Part shown: piece after piece, positions 50,451 to 59,936 of the stretch
Layout: each line of letters begins with the position of its first letter
Position numbering within the stretch: the stretch's first letter is position 1
DNA from: JAJTHB01 sp033763775
GTDB taxonomy: Bacteria; Pseudomonadota; Alphaproteobacteria; Rickettsiales; SXRF01
Assembly (NCBI GenBank): GCA_033763775.1
Contig: JANRJW010000012.1
Coordinates: forward strand, 62,001-126,000
Length of the DNA stretch: 64,000 bases
Direction: 5' to 3'
Notes under the pieces: generated by a model
Told to the model about the DNA's origin: nothing
The model's database searches: none
What the model saw: only the letters and a program-made list of their open reading frames with translations
Position numbers and translations under genes: made by a program

Positions 50451-52187
50451 TCAGATCGGCGCGCAGGCCGCTGCCAGCCAGCGCTGCTCATCCGCGCCCA
50501 GCCTACCGTGATGCGCTGCCAGCACTGCCGCATGGTAATCGTTCAGCCACGCGCGCTCTTCGCTTGTAAGCATGGCGGGATCGATCAGGCGCGCATCGAT
50601 CGGGACGAGTGTCAGCGTTTCAAAGCCGAGCCATTTGTCATCCACACGAACCACCGCCACCAGATTTTCGGTGCGGATACCATAGGCACCTTCGCGGTAG
50701 TAGCCAGGTTCGTTGGAAAGGATCATGCCTGCAAGCAGCGGTGCATCCCCGCCACGTTTGCTGATGCGCTGCGGCCCCTCATGCACCCCAAGAAAACAGC
50801 CAACACCATGCCCCGTGCCATGGTCATAATCCAGCCCCGCGCGCCAGAGATATTGCCGCGCCAGGCTATCAAGCTGGCTGCCGCAGGTGCCCGCCGGAAA
50901 GCGCGCAGTAGCGATGGCAATGTGCCCTTTAAGCACCAGCGTGAAATGCTCGCGCTGCTTGGCGCTCGGCTGGCCGATGGCCACCGTGCGGGTGATGTCG
51001 GTGGTGCCGCTGAAATATTGGCCGCCGGAATCAAGCAGGAAAAGCTCACCGGCCTTGAGTATGCGGTTTGTTTTTTCACTCGCGCGGTAATGAACAATCG
51101 CGCCATTAGCGCCGCTGCCAGCAATGGTATCAAAGCTCGGCTCCACAAACTCAGGATGCAGCTTTCGAAACTCCAGCAGCTTCTCCGCTACATCCATTTC
51201 GCTTACGGAATGTTTTCCCGCTGTCTTATCAAGCCAGCAAAGCAAGCGGATAACCGCGATCCCATCAGCGCGGTGCGCCTCGCGAATACCCGCCAGCTCC
51301 ACCTCGTTCTTCGTAGCTTTCGCCAGTTGGCAGGGATCCTCTTTTTCAATCAGCTGTGCGCCGCTGGCGAGTAACGCCTCGCGATAAAACAGGCTGGATG
51401 TCTGCGGGTCGAGCAGCACGCGGCTACCAGCCAGCGCGGCAAGCGCCTGCCCCAGCTGCGAAGGATCGCGCAGCACCACGTGATTCCCCAGATGCGCACT
51501 CACTTCTGCGCTCACACGCGCAGCATCCACAAAAAGCTGTGCCTCGCCGCCTGCGCTTACTATCACCGGCGCCAGCACAAGCGGTGTATGCACCACATCC
51601 CGCGCGCGGATATTCAGCAGCCAGCACACACTGTCCGGCGCAGTCATCACCGCCGCCTCCGCGCCCAGCCGGGAAATGGCCTCTGCCATGCGTGCGCGCT
51701 TGCTGCTGCTTGCTTCGCCGCTGTAACGTTCGGGATAAGCAATCAGCGCCGTATGCGGTGCCTCTGGCCGCCCCTGCCACAAGCCATCCACCGGGCATGG
51801 CAATGATTTTAATTCCACGCCCGGAATAGTCTGGTAGCGCTTGAGCATCGGCAAGGTAAAGAGTGCCGGGTCATAAGCGATCGCGCCATGATTAAGATGC
51901 GCTGCAATCCACGCCTCAGGCTTCATCTCCCCACTATTGATAATCTTAAACTCATTGCCATTCACTTCGGCGCGCGCCTGCAAAGTGTAGCGACCATCCA
52001 CAAACAGCGCTGCTTTGCCAGCAAGCACCACCACCAACCCGGCCGAGCCGGAAAAACCCGTGAGCCACTCGGCGCGCCGGTTGCAGGCAGGCGGATATTC
52101 ATTCAGCCATTCATCATGCACAGGAACAAGCACGCCGCCCAGCCCTTCACGCGCCAGCCACTCGCGCACCAACTGCAATTTATTCAT
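50451..52187 (-). CDS. pepP: Xaa-Pro aminopeptidase (M24B)
   Basis: Metallopeptidase removing N-terminal residues before proline. Two creatinase-like N-terminal domains (about 1-290) precede the pita-bread catalytic domain (about 300-540) with metal ligands in LLDSGGQYFSGTTDITRT (two Asp), DHGTGHGVGCFLGVHEGP (His), and NEPGYYREGAYGIRTEN (two Glu). At 578 aa it is the long cytosolic form. It ends near the znuA promoter, which lies partly in its 3' end. Confidence 0.94.
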   Translation of the reverse strand: MNKLQLVREWLAREGLGGVLVPVHDEWLNEYPPACNRRAEWLTGFSGSAGLVVVLAGKAALFVDGRYTLQARAEVNGNEFKIINSGEMKPEAWIAAHLNHGAIAYDPALFTLPMLKRYQTIPGVELKSLPCPVDGLWQGRPEAPHTALIAYPERYSGEASSSKRARMAEAISRLGAEAAVMTAPDSVCWLLNIRARDVVHTPLVLAPVIVSAGGEAQLFVDAARVSAEVSAHLGNHVVLRDPSQLGQALAALAGSRVLLDPQTSSLFYREALLASGAQLIEKEDPCQLAKATKNEVELAGIREAHRADGIAVIRLLCWLDKTAGKHSVSEMDVAEKLLEFRKLHPEFVEPSFDTIAGSGANGAIVHYRASEKTNRILKAGELFLLDSGGQYFSGTTDITRTVAIGQPSAKQREHFTLVLKGHIAIATARFPAGTCGSQLDSLARQYLWRAGLDYDHGTGHGVGCFLGVHEGPQRISKRGGDAPLLAGMILSNEPGYYREGAYGIRTENLVAVVRVDDKWLGFETLTLVPIDARLIDPAMLTSEERAWLNDYHAAVLAAHHGRLGADEQRWLAAACAPI

Positions 52188-52210
52188 CGCTCATCCCGTT
52201 TTTTTATTGT

Positions 52211-53110
52211 TCATCCTACAACCAGCGCACACCAATCACCATGCACAATCCGCTTTTGAAGATGCAGCCCCTGCATGCGGTGCGCCGCCAGCACCATATT
52301 TTCCTGATGGGTCAGCAGCCCGGAAAGCACCGCCACGCCGTCATGCGCAAGGTTCTGCCGCAGCTCATGCGCCAGTGCCATCAGCGGCCGCGCCAGAATA
52401 TTCGCCACAATCAGGTCATAGGGCGCGCGGCGCATCACACGGGCGGATGCATAGCCATCGGAAACCAGCGCCGCCACCTGCGCCCCCACACGGTTGATGC
52501 GCACATTCTCAGCCGTCACCCGCACCGCCACCGCATCAATATCCGCGGCCAGCACCGGGCAGCGCCACAGCTTCGCTGCGCCAATTGCCAGAATGCCGGA
52601 GCCGCAGCCCATATCCAGCACATTCGAAAAGCGTCGGCGCTGCGAAAGCCATTGAAGCGCCTCCAGGCAGCCGCGCGTGGTGCCATGTTCGCCGGATCCA
52701 AACGCTGCCCCCGCCTCCACCTGAATCGCAAGGCTACCGGCGGGCGGCGTATCTTTCACATGCGCGCCATGCACATAAAACCGGCCGATATGCATCGGCG
52801 GGAAATCCCGCGCCACCTGCGCCAGCCAATCCTGCGGCGCCACCATCTCGCATGATAGTTCCGGAAGCGGAATATTATGCATCGCACTGATAATGAGCAG
52901 ACGGCGGCGCAGCTCATCCATTGCGGGCGGCGCGCCAAAAAGCAGATCAAGCTTCCAGTACTTTCCCGCATCGTCCACTTCAAACGACGAGACGCTGATC
53001 GCCACATCCGCAAACGATTCTTCTGCAAGCAGCGCCGCTGCCTGCGGCAGCTCAAACCCCACCCGCCAGTAATGCGGGGATTGTGCGAAAGGGTTAGGCT
53101 GCATGATCAT
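52211..53110 (-). CDS. prmA: Ribosomal protein L11 methyltransferase
   Basis: Trimethylates L11 with S-adenosylmethionine. The N-terminal substrate-recognition part (to about 100) precedes the class I methyltransferase domain with FGSGEHGTTRGCLEAL, VLDMGCGSGILAIGAAKL and DLIVANILARPL. At 299 aa it is normal. The ATG at 53110 overlaps the stop of the preceding unknown gene as ATGA, so both may be co-translated. Confidence 0.94.
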   Translation of the reverse strand: MIMQPNPFAQSPHYWRVGFELPQAAALLAEESFADVAISVSSFEVDDAGKYWKLDLLFGAPPAMDELRRRLLIISAMHNIPLPELSCEMVAPQDWLAQVARDFPPMHIGRFYVHGAHVKDTPPAGSLAIQVEAGAAFGSGEHGTTRGCLEALQWLSQRRRFSNVLDMGCGSGILAIGAAKLWRCPVLAADIDAVAVRVTAENVRINRVGAQVAALVSDGYASARVMRRAPYDLIVANILARPLMALAHELRQNLAHDGVAVLSGLLTHQENMVLAAHRMQGLHLQKRIVHGDWCALVVG

Positions 53111-54240
53111 TCACCGCGTCCACGGCGTCCACCGCGTTTTTTCGCGCTTTTTGATTCCACATTACCAAGCGTTTTTTCACGAAATTCCAGCGGGTTGGCA
53201 TAGATTTTATTTGCCATTTCTCTCATATGCTCCAGCGTATCTTCAATGTCATCGAATGTGTCTCTAGAGTTAATGGAATTCTCGGCCAGTCCTTCCATAC
53301 TTTCCGGCAGATAGCCAGCTTCAAGCTTGAATTGAGCGTATTTCTCCGCCGCAGAGTCAATCGCTTTGATAACGACATCTCTTGCCGCCTCAGCTTCCTG
53401 CTTGTTGATGAACGCTGCTTCGCGCGCCGGGCTACGCATAAGTTTCATCAAACCAAACCATTGATCATAAAACGTGGCCACAACGTCAAAAAGCGCATCT
53501 TTTGCAGCCAGCATATGTGCTGTATTATTATTCCATTGCTCTTCGGCTTTTTCAGTCGTCATGATGGCATGATTACGATCACGCTTATTAAGCAGAAATT
53601 TTAATATGTGCTGAAAATTAGACTCGATGATTTCTTTGTAGTCAGCCAAATCTTTTTCAACAGAATCAGGCTGGTATGGATAGAGTGCGTTATTTTTTTT
53701 GATAATGGCTGCGCTTTCTGCCAGCAAAGAACCGATAGAAACGGTCGGCATTGACTGAGCGAAATCCTTCAGCTCTTCAATCCCTCTCATCGTTCTGAAA
53801 TTATATTCATTTTGGTTTTCATAAGACGCGATCAAATTCCTTATTAGCTGCTTTGCCAGAGCGCGCATTGAATCAATTCTTTTATCTTTTGATCCTGCTT
53901 TTTTACCAAGATTGAGCTTGATATTATGATATTGTTCCGCGACATCGGCAGCATTTTTTACACTCTCAAGAAACTTTTTGTTGATTGCCTCAAAACATTC
54001 AATCGCCTGCTCACCATGATTTTGCAAAAATTCTGGCACTTCTTTTTTGAATGACTCTCGACTATCCGGGCACTTAAAGCCACACTCAATATTGATCCCG
54101 ACCGAGCCATCTTCTTTTGGCTGGCTTGCTACTTTAGCAGAAACTACGAATGCTCCATCCAGCATTTTGATACTATTATCATCGGAACGGCTAACATTCA
54201 TTCCATACACGAAACGTTTTGGTTTACGGGATTCAGCCAT
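53107..54240 (-). CDS. Unrecognised 377-aa helical protein between ligA and prmA
   Basis: I do not recognise this gene. It is soluble, Lys/Glu/Asn-rich and mostly helical, without signal peptide or membrane helix. A short beta-rich N-terminus (VYGMNVSRSDDN to VGINIECGFKCPD) leads into long helices (about 75-350) and a basic tail (KKRGGRRGRG). It is visibly more AT-rich than ligA and prmA, which suggests later arrival. It overlaps ligA by eight bases and prmA by four, so it is built into the operon. It could bind nucleic acid through the tail, but this is a guess. Confidence 0.78.
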   Translation of the reverse strand: MAESRKPKRFVYGMNVSRSDDNSIKMLDGAFVVSAKVASQPKEDGSVGINIECGFKCPDSRESFKKEVPEFLQNHGEQAIECFEAINKKFLESVKNAADVAEQYHNIKLNLGKKAGSKDKRIDSMRALAKQLIRNLIASYENQNEYNFRTMRGIEELKDFAQSMPTVSIGSLLAESAAIIKKNNALYPYQPDSVEKDLADYKEIIESNFQHILKFLLNKRDRNHAIMTTEKAEEQWNNNTAHMLAAKDALFDVVATFYDQWFGLMKLMRSPAREAAFINKQEAEAARDVVIKAIDSAAEKYAQFKLEAGYLPESMEGLAENSINSRDTFDDIEDTLEHMREMANKIYANPLEFREKTLGNVESKSAKKRGGRRGRGE

Positions 54241-56296
54241 GCATCTTACTTTCTATGATTGTTATCCATTCGTCTTCACTCAGCACCTTCACACCGAGCT
54301 GGCGCGCCTTAGCCAGTTTACTGCCTGCATCAGCGCCCGCCACCAGAAAATCTGTTTTTCCTGAAATTGAGCTGGCCACTTTCGCCCCCAGCCGCTCTGC
54401 CTGAGCCTTGGCAGCGTCACGCGAGAGCGTGGTAAGCGTACCGGTAAACACCACCGTCTTGCCTGATACCGGCGAGGCAGCGCTTACGGTTTCAGCATCC
54501 GCAATCCGCAGCTGCTGGGCAAGAGACTCAAGCACCATAAGATTATGCGCTTCGCTAAAAAAGTCACCCAGCGCAGAAGCTACCTTTGCACCAATGCCAT
54601 CAATGTTCTCCAACCCCTGCCTTGCTTCTTCGCTGAACGAAAGCGCTTTCATAGCGCTGCTCCATGCATCAAACGAACCATAATGCCGCGCGAGCAGCTT
54701 GGCAGTGATCTCGCCAACATGGCGGATACCTAGCGCAAAAATGAATTTTGCAAGCGGCACATCACGCGCGCGGTCAATCGCCGCCATCAGATTATCAACG
54801 GATTTAGCCCCCCACCCTTCGCGCTGCTCAATCGCAATCCGGTGCGTCTCAAGTTTGAAAATATCCGCTGGGTTTTTGATGAGGCCATCCTGCCAGAACG
54901 CGCTAATTTGCTTTTCACCGAGCCCTTCAATATCGAGCGCTCCACGTGAAACAAAATGCTTGAGGCGCTCAACCAGCTGCGCATCACAGCTAAGACCACC
55001 GGTGCAGCGCCGCGCCGCCTCGCCCTCTTCCCGCACCGCCTTGCTACCACAAACCGGGCAGTTTTCCGGAAACACATAGGCCGCCGCGCTGGCTGGACGC
55101 TTGCTGAGATCTACCGAGACAATCTGCGGAATCACATCCCCTGCCCGCTGGACAGTGACAACATCCCCCACACGCACATCCTTGCGCGCAATTTCATCTT
55201 CATTGTGCAGCGTCGCATTACTCACCACCACGCCCCCCACCGTGACAGGTTTCAGGCGTGCGACTGGCGTGAGTACGCCCGTGCGCCCAACCTGAATATC
55301 AATCGCCTCGAGGGTGGTGATGGCCTGCTCGGCGGGGAATTTATGGGCAATCGCCCAGCGCGGCGCACGGCCGACAAAGCCGAGTTTTTCCTGCAGATCC
55401 AGCCGGTCAACCTTGTAGACAATGCCGTCAATATCATATGCCAGCGCAGCACGCGCGGCCATGGCCTGCTCGTAATAGGCAAGCAGCCCGTCTAAAAATG
55501 TTTCACGTGAAACATTTTCAACCACGTTCAAACCAAAGGACGAAAGCCGAGCATAAGCCTCGGACTGCGAGGCGCCAAGCGGCGCGCTGACATTGCCCCA
55601 ACCATGGATAAAATAACGCAAATCCCGCGATGCGGTGATGGCTGCATCGAGCTGCCTTAAGCTACCGGCAGCAGCATTGCGCGGGTTGGCAAAGAGCGGC
55701 TCGCCGATTGTTTCACGTGAAACATTGAGGCCAGCAAAGGCAGCATGCGTCATGTAGACTTCGCCGCGCACCTCCAGCAGCGCCGGCGGCTGGCCGCGAA
55801 GCTGCGCGGGCAGAATCGTGGCCAGATTATCGGTGACGTTCTCCCCTTCCAGACCATCACCGCGCGTGATACCCTGCGTATAGCGCCCATGCTCATAGCG
55901 CGCTGCAAAAGAAAGCCCATCAATCTTGCGCTCGCAAATATAGTCGATTGTTTCCTGCTCCGGCAGGTTTAAAAAGCGGCGCATGCGCTCCTGCCAGTCT
56001 TCAACATCTTGCCTTGTAAACGCATTGCTGAGCGAAAGCATCGGCACGCTGTGTCTGACTTTGGCGAATTTTGAAAGCGGCGGCGCGCCCACTTGCTGCG
56101 AGGGTGAATCCTTCGTTTTCAGCTCAGGAAACTGAGCTTCCAGCGCTTCAAGTTCTTTTCTCAAATCATCATACTCGGCATCTGAAATTTCTGGCGCATC
56201 ATGCTGGTAATAGAGCCGGTCGTGATGACGAATTTGCTCTGCGAGCGAGTGCCACTCACGCTGCGCCTGATCTTGATTCATTTTCTGCTGTTCCAT
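54233..56296 (-). CDS. ligA: NAD-dependent DNA ligase
   Basis: Seals nicks in replication and repair. Domain Ia (about 15-80), adenylation domain with catalytic Lys124 in CERKIDGLSFAAR, OB fold, Cys4 zinc finger (CPVCGSKAV to GGLSCDAQL, about 420-445), helix-hairpin-helix region (GLENIDGIGAKVASAL) and a C-terminal BRCT domain (about 605-687) are all present. At 687 aa it is complete. Two parS-like 16-mers encode the NVSRET segments at about residues 191 and 261. The start may be 56296 or the in-frame ATG at 56281. Confidence 0.97.
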   Translation of the reverse strand: MEQQKMNQDQAQREWHSLAEQIRHHDRLYYQHDAPEISDAEYDDLRKELEALEAQFPELKTKDSPSQQVGAPPLSKFAKVRHSVPMLSLSNAFTRQDVEDWQERMRRFLNLPEQETIDYICERKIDGLSFAARYEHGRYTQGITRGDGLEGENVTDNLATILPAQLRGQPPALLEVRGEVYMTHAAFAGLNVSRETIGEPLFANPRNAAAGSLRQLDAAITASRDLRYFIHGWGNVSAPLGASQSEAYARLSSFGLNVVENVSRETFLDGLLAYYEQAMAARAALAYDIDGIVYKVDRLDLQEKLGFVGRAPRWAIAHKFPAEQAITTLEAIDIQVGRTGVLTPVARLKPVTVGGVVVSNATLHNEDEIARKDVRVGDVVTVQRAGDVIPQIVSVDLSKRPASAAAYVFPENCPVCGSKAVREEGEAARRCTGGLSCDAQLVERLKHFVSRGALDIEGLGEKQISAFWQDGLIKNPADIFKLETHRIAIEQREGWGAKSVDNLMAAIDRARDVPLAKFIFALGIRHVGEITAKLLARHYGSFDAWSSAMKALSFSEEARQGLENIDGIGAKVASALGDFFSEAHNLMVLESLAQQLRIADAETVSAASPVSGKTVVFTGTLTTLSRDAAKAQAERLGAKVASSISGKTDFLVAGADAGSKLAKARQLGVKVLSEDEWITIIESKMHG
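54938..54953. promoter_or_regulatory. Degenerate parS-like site in ligA
   Basis: Matches the 16-bp parS consensus TGTTTCACGTGAAACA at 13 positions, with the right half intact (cacgtgaaaca). Confidence 0.35.
55495..55518. promoter_or_regulatory. parS-like centromere site in ligA
   Basis: Contains the exact ParB-binding 16-mer TGTTTCACGTGAAACA (55499-55514) within a longer perfect palindrome of 24 bp. It encodes N-V-S-R-E-T of LigA. Confidence 0.75.
55709..55724. promoter_or_regulatory. Second parS-like site in ligA
   Basis: Exact TGTTTCACGTGAAACA, 210 bp from the first and in the same reading frame (again N-V-S-R-E-T). Confidence 0.75.
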
Positions 56297-56343
56297 GCTG
56301 TTTACCAGCCCTCAATCCGCCCTCTCCCAAAGAGAGCAAGCAT

Positions 56344-58023
56344 CTAGGCCGCCTGCTCCAAGAGTTTCTGCGCGGCTTTGAGCGCTTCCGGCGTGATGCT
56401 GGCACCCGCAAGCATGCGCGCCAGCTCTTCTTCGCGCTGTTTGCTGCTCAGGCTGGTTACCGTGGTTGTCACTTTGCCGGATTTTTCCTGTTTACTGACC
56501 TTGATATGCTGCGCGCCGCGCGCCGCCACCTGCGGCAGGTGCGTCACCACCAGCACCTGCGCCTGCTTACCAAGCGCAGCGAGGCGCGCGCCAATCGCAT
56601 CCGCCACCGCGCCGCCCGTGCCGGTATCAATTTCATCAAAAATCATGGTGGCTGTCTGGCTGCCTTCCGCCAGCGCCACTTTCATCGCCAGCATGAAACG
56701 CGACAGCTCACCGCCGGAAGCAATTTTAGAAAGCGGTGCCATCTCAGCTTTTTCACCTTTGGTGACGTTGGTCGCGCAGGTGAACTCCACCCGGTCAAAC
56801 CCCGCCTGCGACCAGTGCTCCTGGCTTTCCCGCTCAATGTGAATATGAAACTGCGTGCCTTCCATCTTCAGAGGCTTCAGCTCGTTCATCACTGCTTTTT
56901 CTAGCTTTTTAGCGGCCATGACGCGCTTGTCGGAAAGCACCGCTGCCGCCTGCATCAGCGCGCTGCGCGCCTGCGCCTCTTTGGATTTCAGCGCGCTGAG
57001 CTGCTCTGCCTGCGACGCCAGCAGCGCGAGTTTATCCGCCACTTGTGCTTTGAGCACCACCAGCTCTTCCACCGGCAGATTATATTTGCGGCCTGCTGCT
57101 TTCAGCGCAAAAAGCCGCTCTTCGATGGCCTCTAGCTTCGCCGGATCAAAACTCGCCTCGCGGCCGATCGCTTCCAGCGATTCCTGCGCTTCGTCCAGCA
57201 GCGTGGCGGCTTTATCCAGCGCATCGCACACACCCTGAAACGCCTCGCCGCTGGTCAGCTGCGAGCGAGTCAGCGTGCGCAGCACAGAACGCACACGCAT
57301 GGACATCGGGCTTGGAGAGGATAGTTCACTCAGTGATTCGTTCAGCACCTCAAAGAGCTTTTCACTCTGCATCATGCGCGTGCGCGTTTCGCTGAGCTGT
57401 TCTTCCTCGCCTGCCTTGGGATCCAGCGCCTTCAGCTCGCCGCGCATGTGGTTTAAGTAATCCTGCTCACGCTCAGCCTGTGCAATTTCCGCCTCGAGCG
57501 CGGTTACCTGCCGCGTGCATTCCCGCCATGCCTGAAAACACTGCGCTACGCCGGCGCGCTCTTTGTGCAGCTTGCCGAAACCATCCAGCAGATCGCGGTG
57601 AATGGTGCGATCCTGCAGGCTGCGCTGATCATGCTGGCCGTGGATTTCCACCAGCAGCTCACCCAGCTTCTTGAGCGCGGCCACCGTCACCGGCTGGTCG
57701 CAAACAAGCGCGCGGGTTTTGCCATCGCTGGCGATGCTGCGGCGAATAATCAGCTGGTCGTCCGCCTCGATCTCCAGCTCGCTGAGAGCAGCGCGAATAT
57801 CGTTTCTGCCGGTAATGTCAAATTCTGCAGCCACCTGCCCGCTGGCCTCGCCTCGGCGAACCAGCCCGCTATCAGCGCGCGCGCCGAGCACCAGCCCCAG
57901 CGAATCGAGCAGAATGGATTTACCCGCACCCGTTTCGCCAGAAAGCACACTCAGGCCGCCTTCAAACACAAGCTCAGCCTTTTCAATCAGGACAATATTC
58001 TGGATGGTGAGCCGTCGCAGCAT
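56344..58023 (-). CDS. recN: DNA repair protein RecN
   Basis: SMC-like ATPase in double-strand-break repair. Walker A SGETGAGKSILLDSL (about 28-42), central coiled coil (about 150-380), ABC signature region LSRFMLAMKVAL and Walker B MIFDEIDTGTGG near the C-terminus. At 559 aa the length is normal. It lies between bamD and ligA, the conserved alphaproteobacterial order. Confidence 0.96.
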   Translation of the reverse strand: MLRRLTIQNIVLIEKAELVFEGGLSVLSGETGAGKSILLDSLGLVLGARADSGLVRRGEASGQVAAEFDITGRNDIRAALSELEIEADDQLIIRRSIASDGKTRALVCDQPVTVAALKKLGELLVEIHGQHDQRSLQDRTIHRDLLDGFGKLHKERAGVAQCFQAWRECTRQVTALEAEIAQAEREQDYLNHMRGELKALDPKAGEEEQLSETRTRMMQSEKLFEVLNESLSELSSPSPMSMRVRSVLRTLTRSQLTSGEAFQGVCDALDKAATLLDEAQESLEAIGREASFDPAKLEAIEERLFALKAAGRKYNLPVEELVVLKAQVADKLALLASQAEQLSALKSKEAQARSALMQAAAVLSDKRVMAAKKLEKAVMNELKPLKMEGTQFHIHIERESQEHWSQAGFDRVEFTCATNVTKGEKAEMAPLSKIASGGELSRFMLAMKVALAEGSQTATMIFDEIDTGTGGAVADAIGARLAALGKQAQVLVVTHLPQVAARGAQHIKVSKQEKSGKVTTTVTSLSSKQREEELARMLAGASITPEALKAAQKLLEQAA

Positions 58024-58030
58024 GCATCAC

Positions 58031-58840
58031 CTATGGTATGACGCTATCCCACCACGACGCATCCTGCGCGGGGCTTGTCGCAGCCTGTGCAGACTCACCC
58101 GTCATCAGCTTGTAGCTATCGCGGTACCACACGCTGTCAGGAAAATTATGCCCAAGCACCGCCGCATAGCGCTGCGCTTCTTCTGCAACACCAAGCCTGA
58201 GATAGGTTTCCACCAAGCGGTGCAGCGCCTCGGGCGCATGGCTGGTGGTCTGGTAATTATCCACGACAAAGCGGAAACGATTGGCCGCGGCCAGATAGTC
58301 CCCGCGCACGAGATAGTAACGGCCAACCTGCATCTCTTTGCCAGCGAGGTGATCCACCGTGAGATCCAGCTTGATGGTTGCATCGCGCGCATAGTCGCTT
58401 TCAGGAAAACGGCGCACCACCTCGCGCAGCGCCTGCATCGCAAGCTCGGTCATTTTCTGGTCGCGCCCGACATCGGAAATCTGCTCATAATAAGAAAGCG
58501 CAATGAGGTAATAAGCATAGGGCGTGGATTCATCGCTGGGGTGCAGCTTGACGAATCTCTCCAACGTGGAAATGGCTCCGCCATAATCATCCTGCAGGTA
58601 GCTGGCATAGCCGGACATCACCTGCGCATGCAGCGCCCACGGCGAATAAGGGTGCTGGCGCTCCACCTCAGCAAAGGCTAGCACCGCATCTTTATAGCTA
58701 CCTTCATCAAAAAGATTTTTAGCATCCGTGTATAGCTGCTCGGGGCTGGCAGCCGCTGTGGCAGCAGTGCTGGCGGTATCATTATCGCTGCACGCAGTCA
58801 GCGTGAGCACAGCAATGACAGGGAAAAGGAGTCGTTTCAT
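58031..58840 (-). CDS. bamD: Outer-membrane assembly lipoprotein BamD
   Basis: Essential BAM lipoprotein. Signal peptide with lipobox LTAC (Cys17), then five TPR units, including LYTDAKNLFDEGSYKDAVLA, VERQHPYSPWALHAQVMSGY and RFPESDYARDATIKLDL. At 269 aa it is complete. It ends eight bases before recN. BamA is encoded about 40 kb away in the same window. Confidence 0.95.
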   Translation of the reverse strand: MKRLLFPVIAVLTLTACSDNDTASTAATAAASPEQLYTDAKNLFDEGSYKDAVLAFAEVERQHPYSPWALHAQVMSGYASYLQDDYGGAISTLERFVKLHPSDESTPYAYYLIALSYYEQISDVGRDQKMTELAMQALREVVRRFPESDYARDATIKLDLTVDHLAGKEMQVGRYYLVRGDYLAAANRFRFVVDNYQTTSHAPEALHRLVETYLRLGVAEEAQRYAAVLGHNFPDSVWYRDSYKLMTGESAQAATSPAQDASWWDSVIP

Positions 58841-58893
58841 AGCGCTTGTTATAGCAAGCGCACCAGCGGCTTACAACGCTTTTTGCGCGGGCA

Positions 58894-59823
58894 TTAGGCG
58901 TGGGCAGCGACGAGCAGGTCAGCCGCGGCGGAAACAGGCTGCAGCGCCTCATCCGCACGCACGATCACATAGGCCGAAGCATCCGCAAATACCGCTCGCA
59001 GCAGCTTATTATTAATGCCATGACCCGGGCGAATAAACTTGAACGAGGCGTCCATGCGTACACCAGCAAGATAGAGGTCGCCAAGGCAATCAAGCGCTTT
59101 ATGACGAACAAATTCATCATCAAAACGCAGCCCGCCCTCGTTCAGCACGCGTTCCTTGCCTACGACAATGGCGTTATCCAGCGAACCACCCAGCGCAAGG
59201 CCAGCCTTGCGCATCGCATCCACCTCATGCTCAAAACCAAAAGTGCGTGCGCGCGAAAGCGCCTGCTTGAAAGAGACATCACGGAAATCATAGCGCGCAC
59301 TCTGGCGGCGGATCACCTGATCGCCAAAATCAATCACGATATCAATGACGCAGCCCTCATCACCCTCCGTATTGGGCGAAACCGAAGCCACGCTGCCGCC
59401 TTCGCTCACTTCCACCGTTTTCAGCAGCTTCATGATTCTGCGCGGCGTCGCGAGCGTTTTAATCCCAGCGCATTCCAGCATGAAAGTAAATGGCTCGGAG
59501 CTGCCATCCATGATCGGCACTTCCGGCCCATCAAGCTCAATCAGCGCGTTGTCGATGCCCGCGCCCCACATGGCCGCCATCAGATGCTCAATGGTAGAAA
59601 CACCCACACCAAACTGATTGCGAATCGTGGTGCCAAGGCGTGTTTCCGCAACGAGATTGTATTTAGCTGCCACCAGCGCCTGCTGGGCAGGCACATCAAG
59701 ACGCTTGAACACCACGCCGTGATTGGCTGGCGCAGGAAGCACGCTCAGGCGCGCCTGCTTGCCGCTATGCAGCCCAACGCCAACGCAGGTGACAGGATTT
59801 TGCAGAGTGGTTTGCTGATTCAC
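58894..59823 (-). CDS. lpxC: UDP-3-O-acyl-N-acetylglucosamine deacetylase
   Basis: Zinc deacetylase, the committed step of lipid A synthesis. GVGLHSGK at the N-terminus, zinc ligand in STIEHLMAAMWG, EVPIMDGSSEPF, and RHKALDCLGDLYLAG with the second His and Asp ligand; the general acid-base His is in RPGHGINNKLLRA. GTG start at 59823 after GAAAGAGC. At 309 aa it is of normal length. Confidence 0.97.
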   Translation of the reverse strand: MNQQTTLQNPVTCVGVGLHSGKQARLSVLPAPANHGVVFKRLDVPAQQALVAAKYNLVAETRLGTTIRNQFGVGVSTIEHLMAAMWGAGIDNALIELDGPEVPIMDGSSEPFTFMLECAGIKTLATPRRIMKLLKTVEVSEGGSVASVSPNTEGDEGCVIDIVIDFGDQVIRRQSARYDFRDVSFKQALSRARTFGFEHEVDAMRKAGLALGGSLDNAIVVGKERVLNEGGLRFDDEFVRHKALDCLGDLYLAGVRMDASFKFIRPGHGINNKLLRAVFADASAYVIVRADEALQPVSAAADLLVAAHA

Positions 59824-59936
59824 GTGTTGCTCTTTCAGTGGTTTTCTACACCACGCAACTTAAGGATTGCGCGAGCATTTTTCAAATCACGCTTTATTAC
59901 ACTTTGTTACAATTAAAAATAATCTATCTCAGTAGG

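Noticed and set aside
50244..51374. Plus-strand ORF (376 codons) antisense to znuA and pepP
   Set aside because: Composition is typical of an antisense shadow (His, Arg, Ala) and both genes on the other strand are certain.
58900..59916. Plus-strand ORF (338 codons) antisense to lpxC
   Set aside because: No start signal or recognisable motif; it mirrors the lpxC frame.
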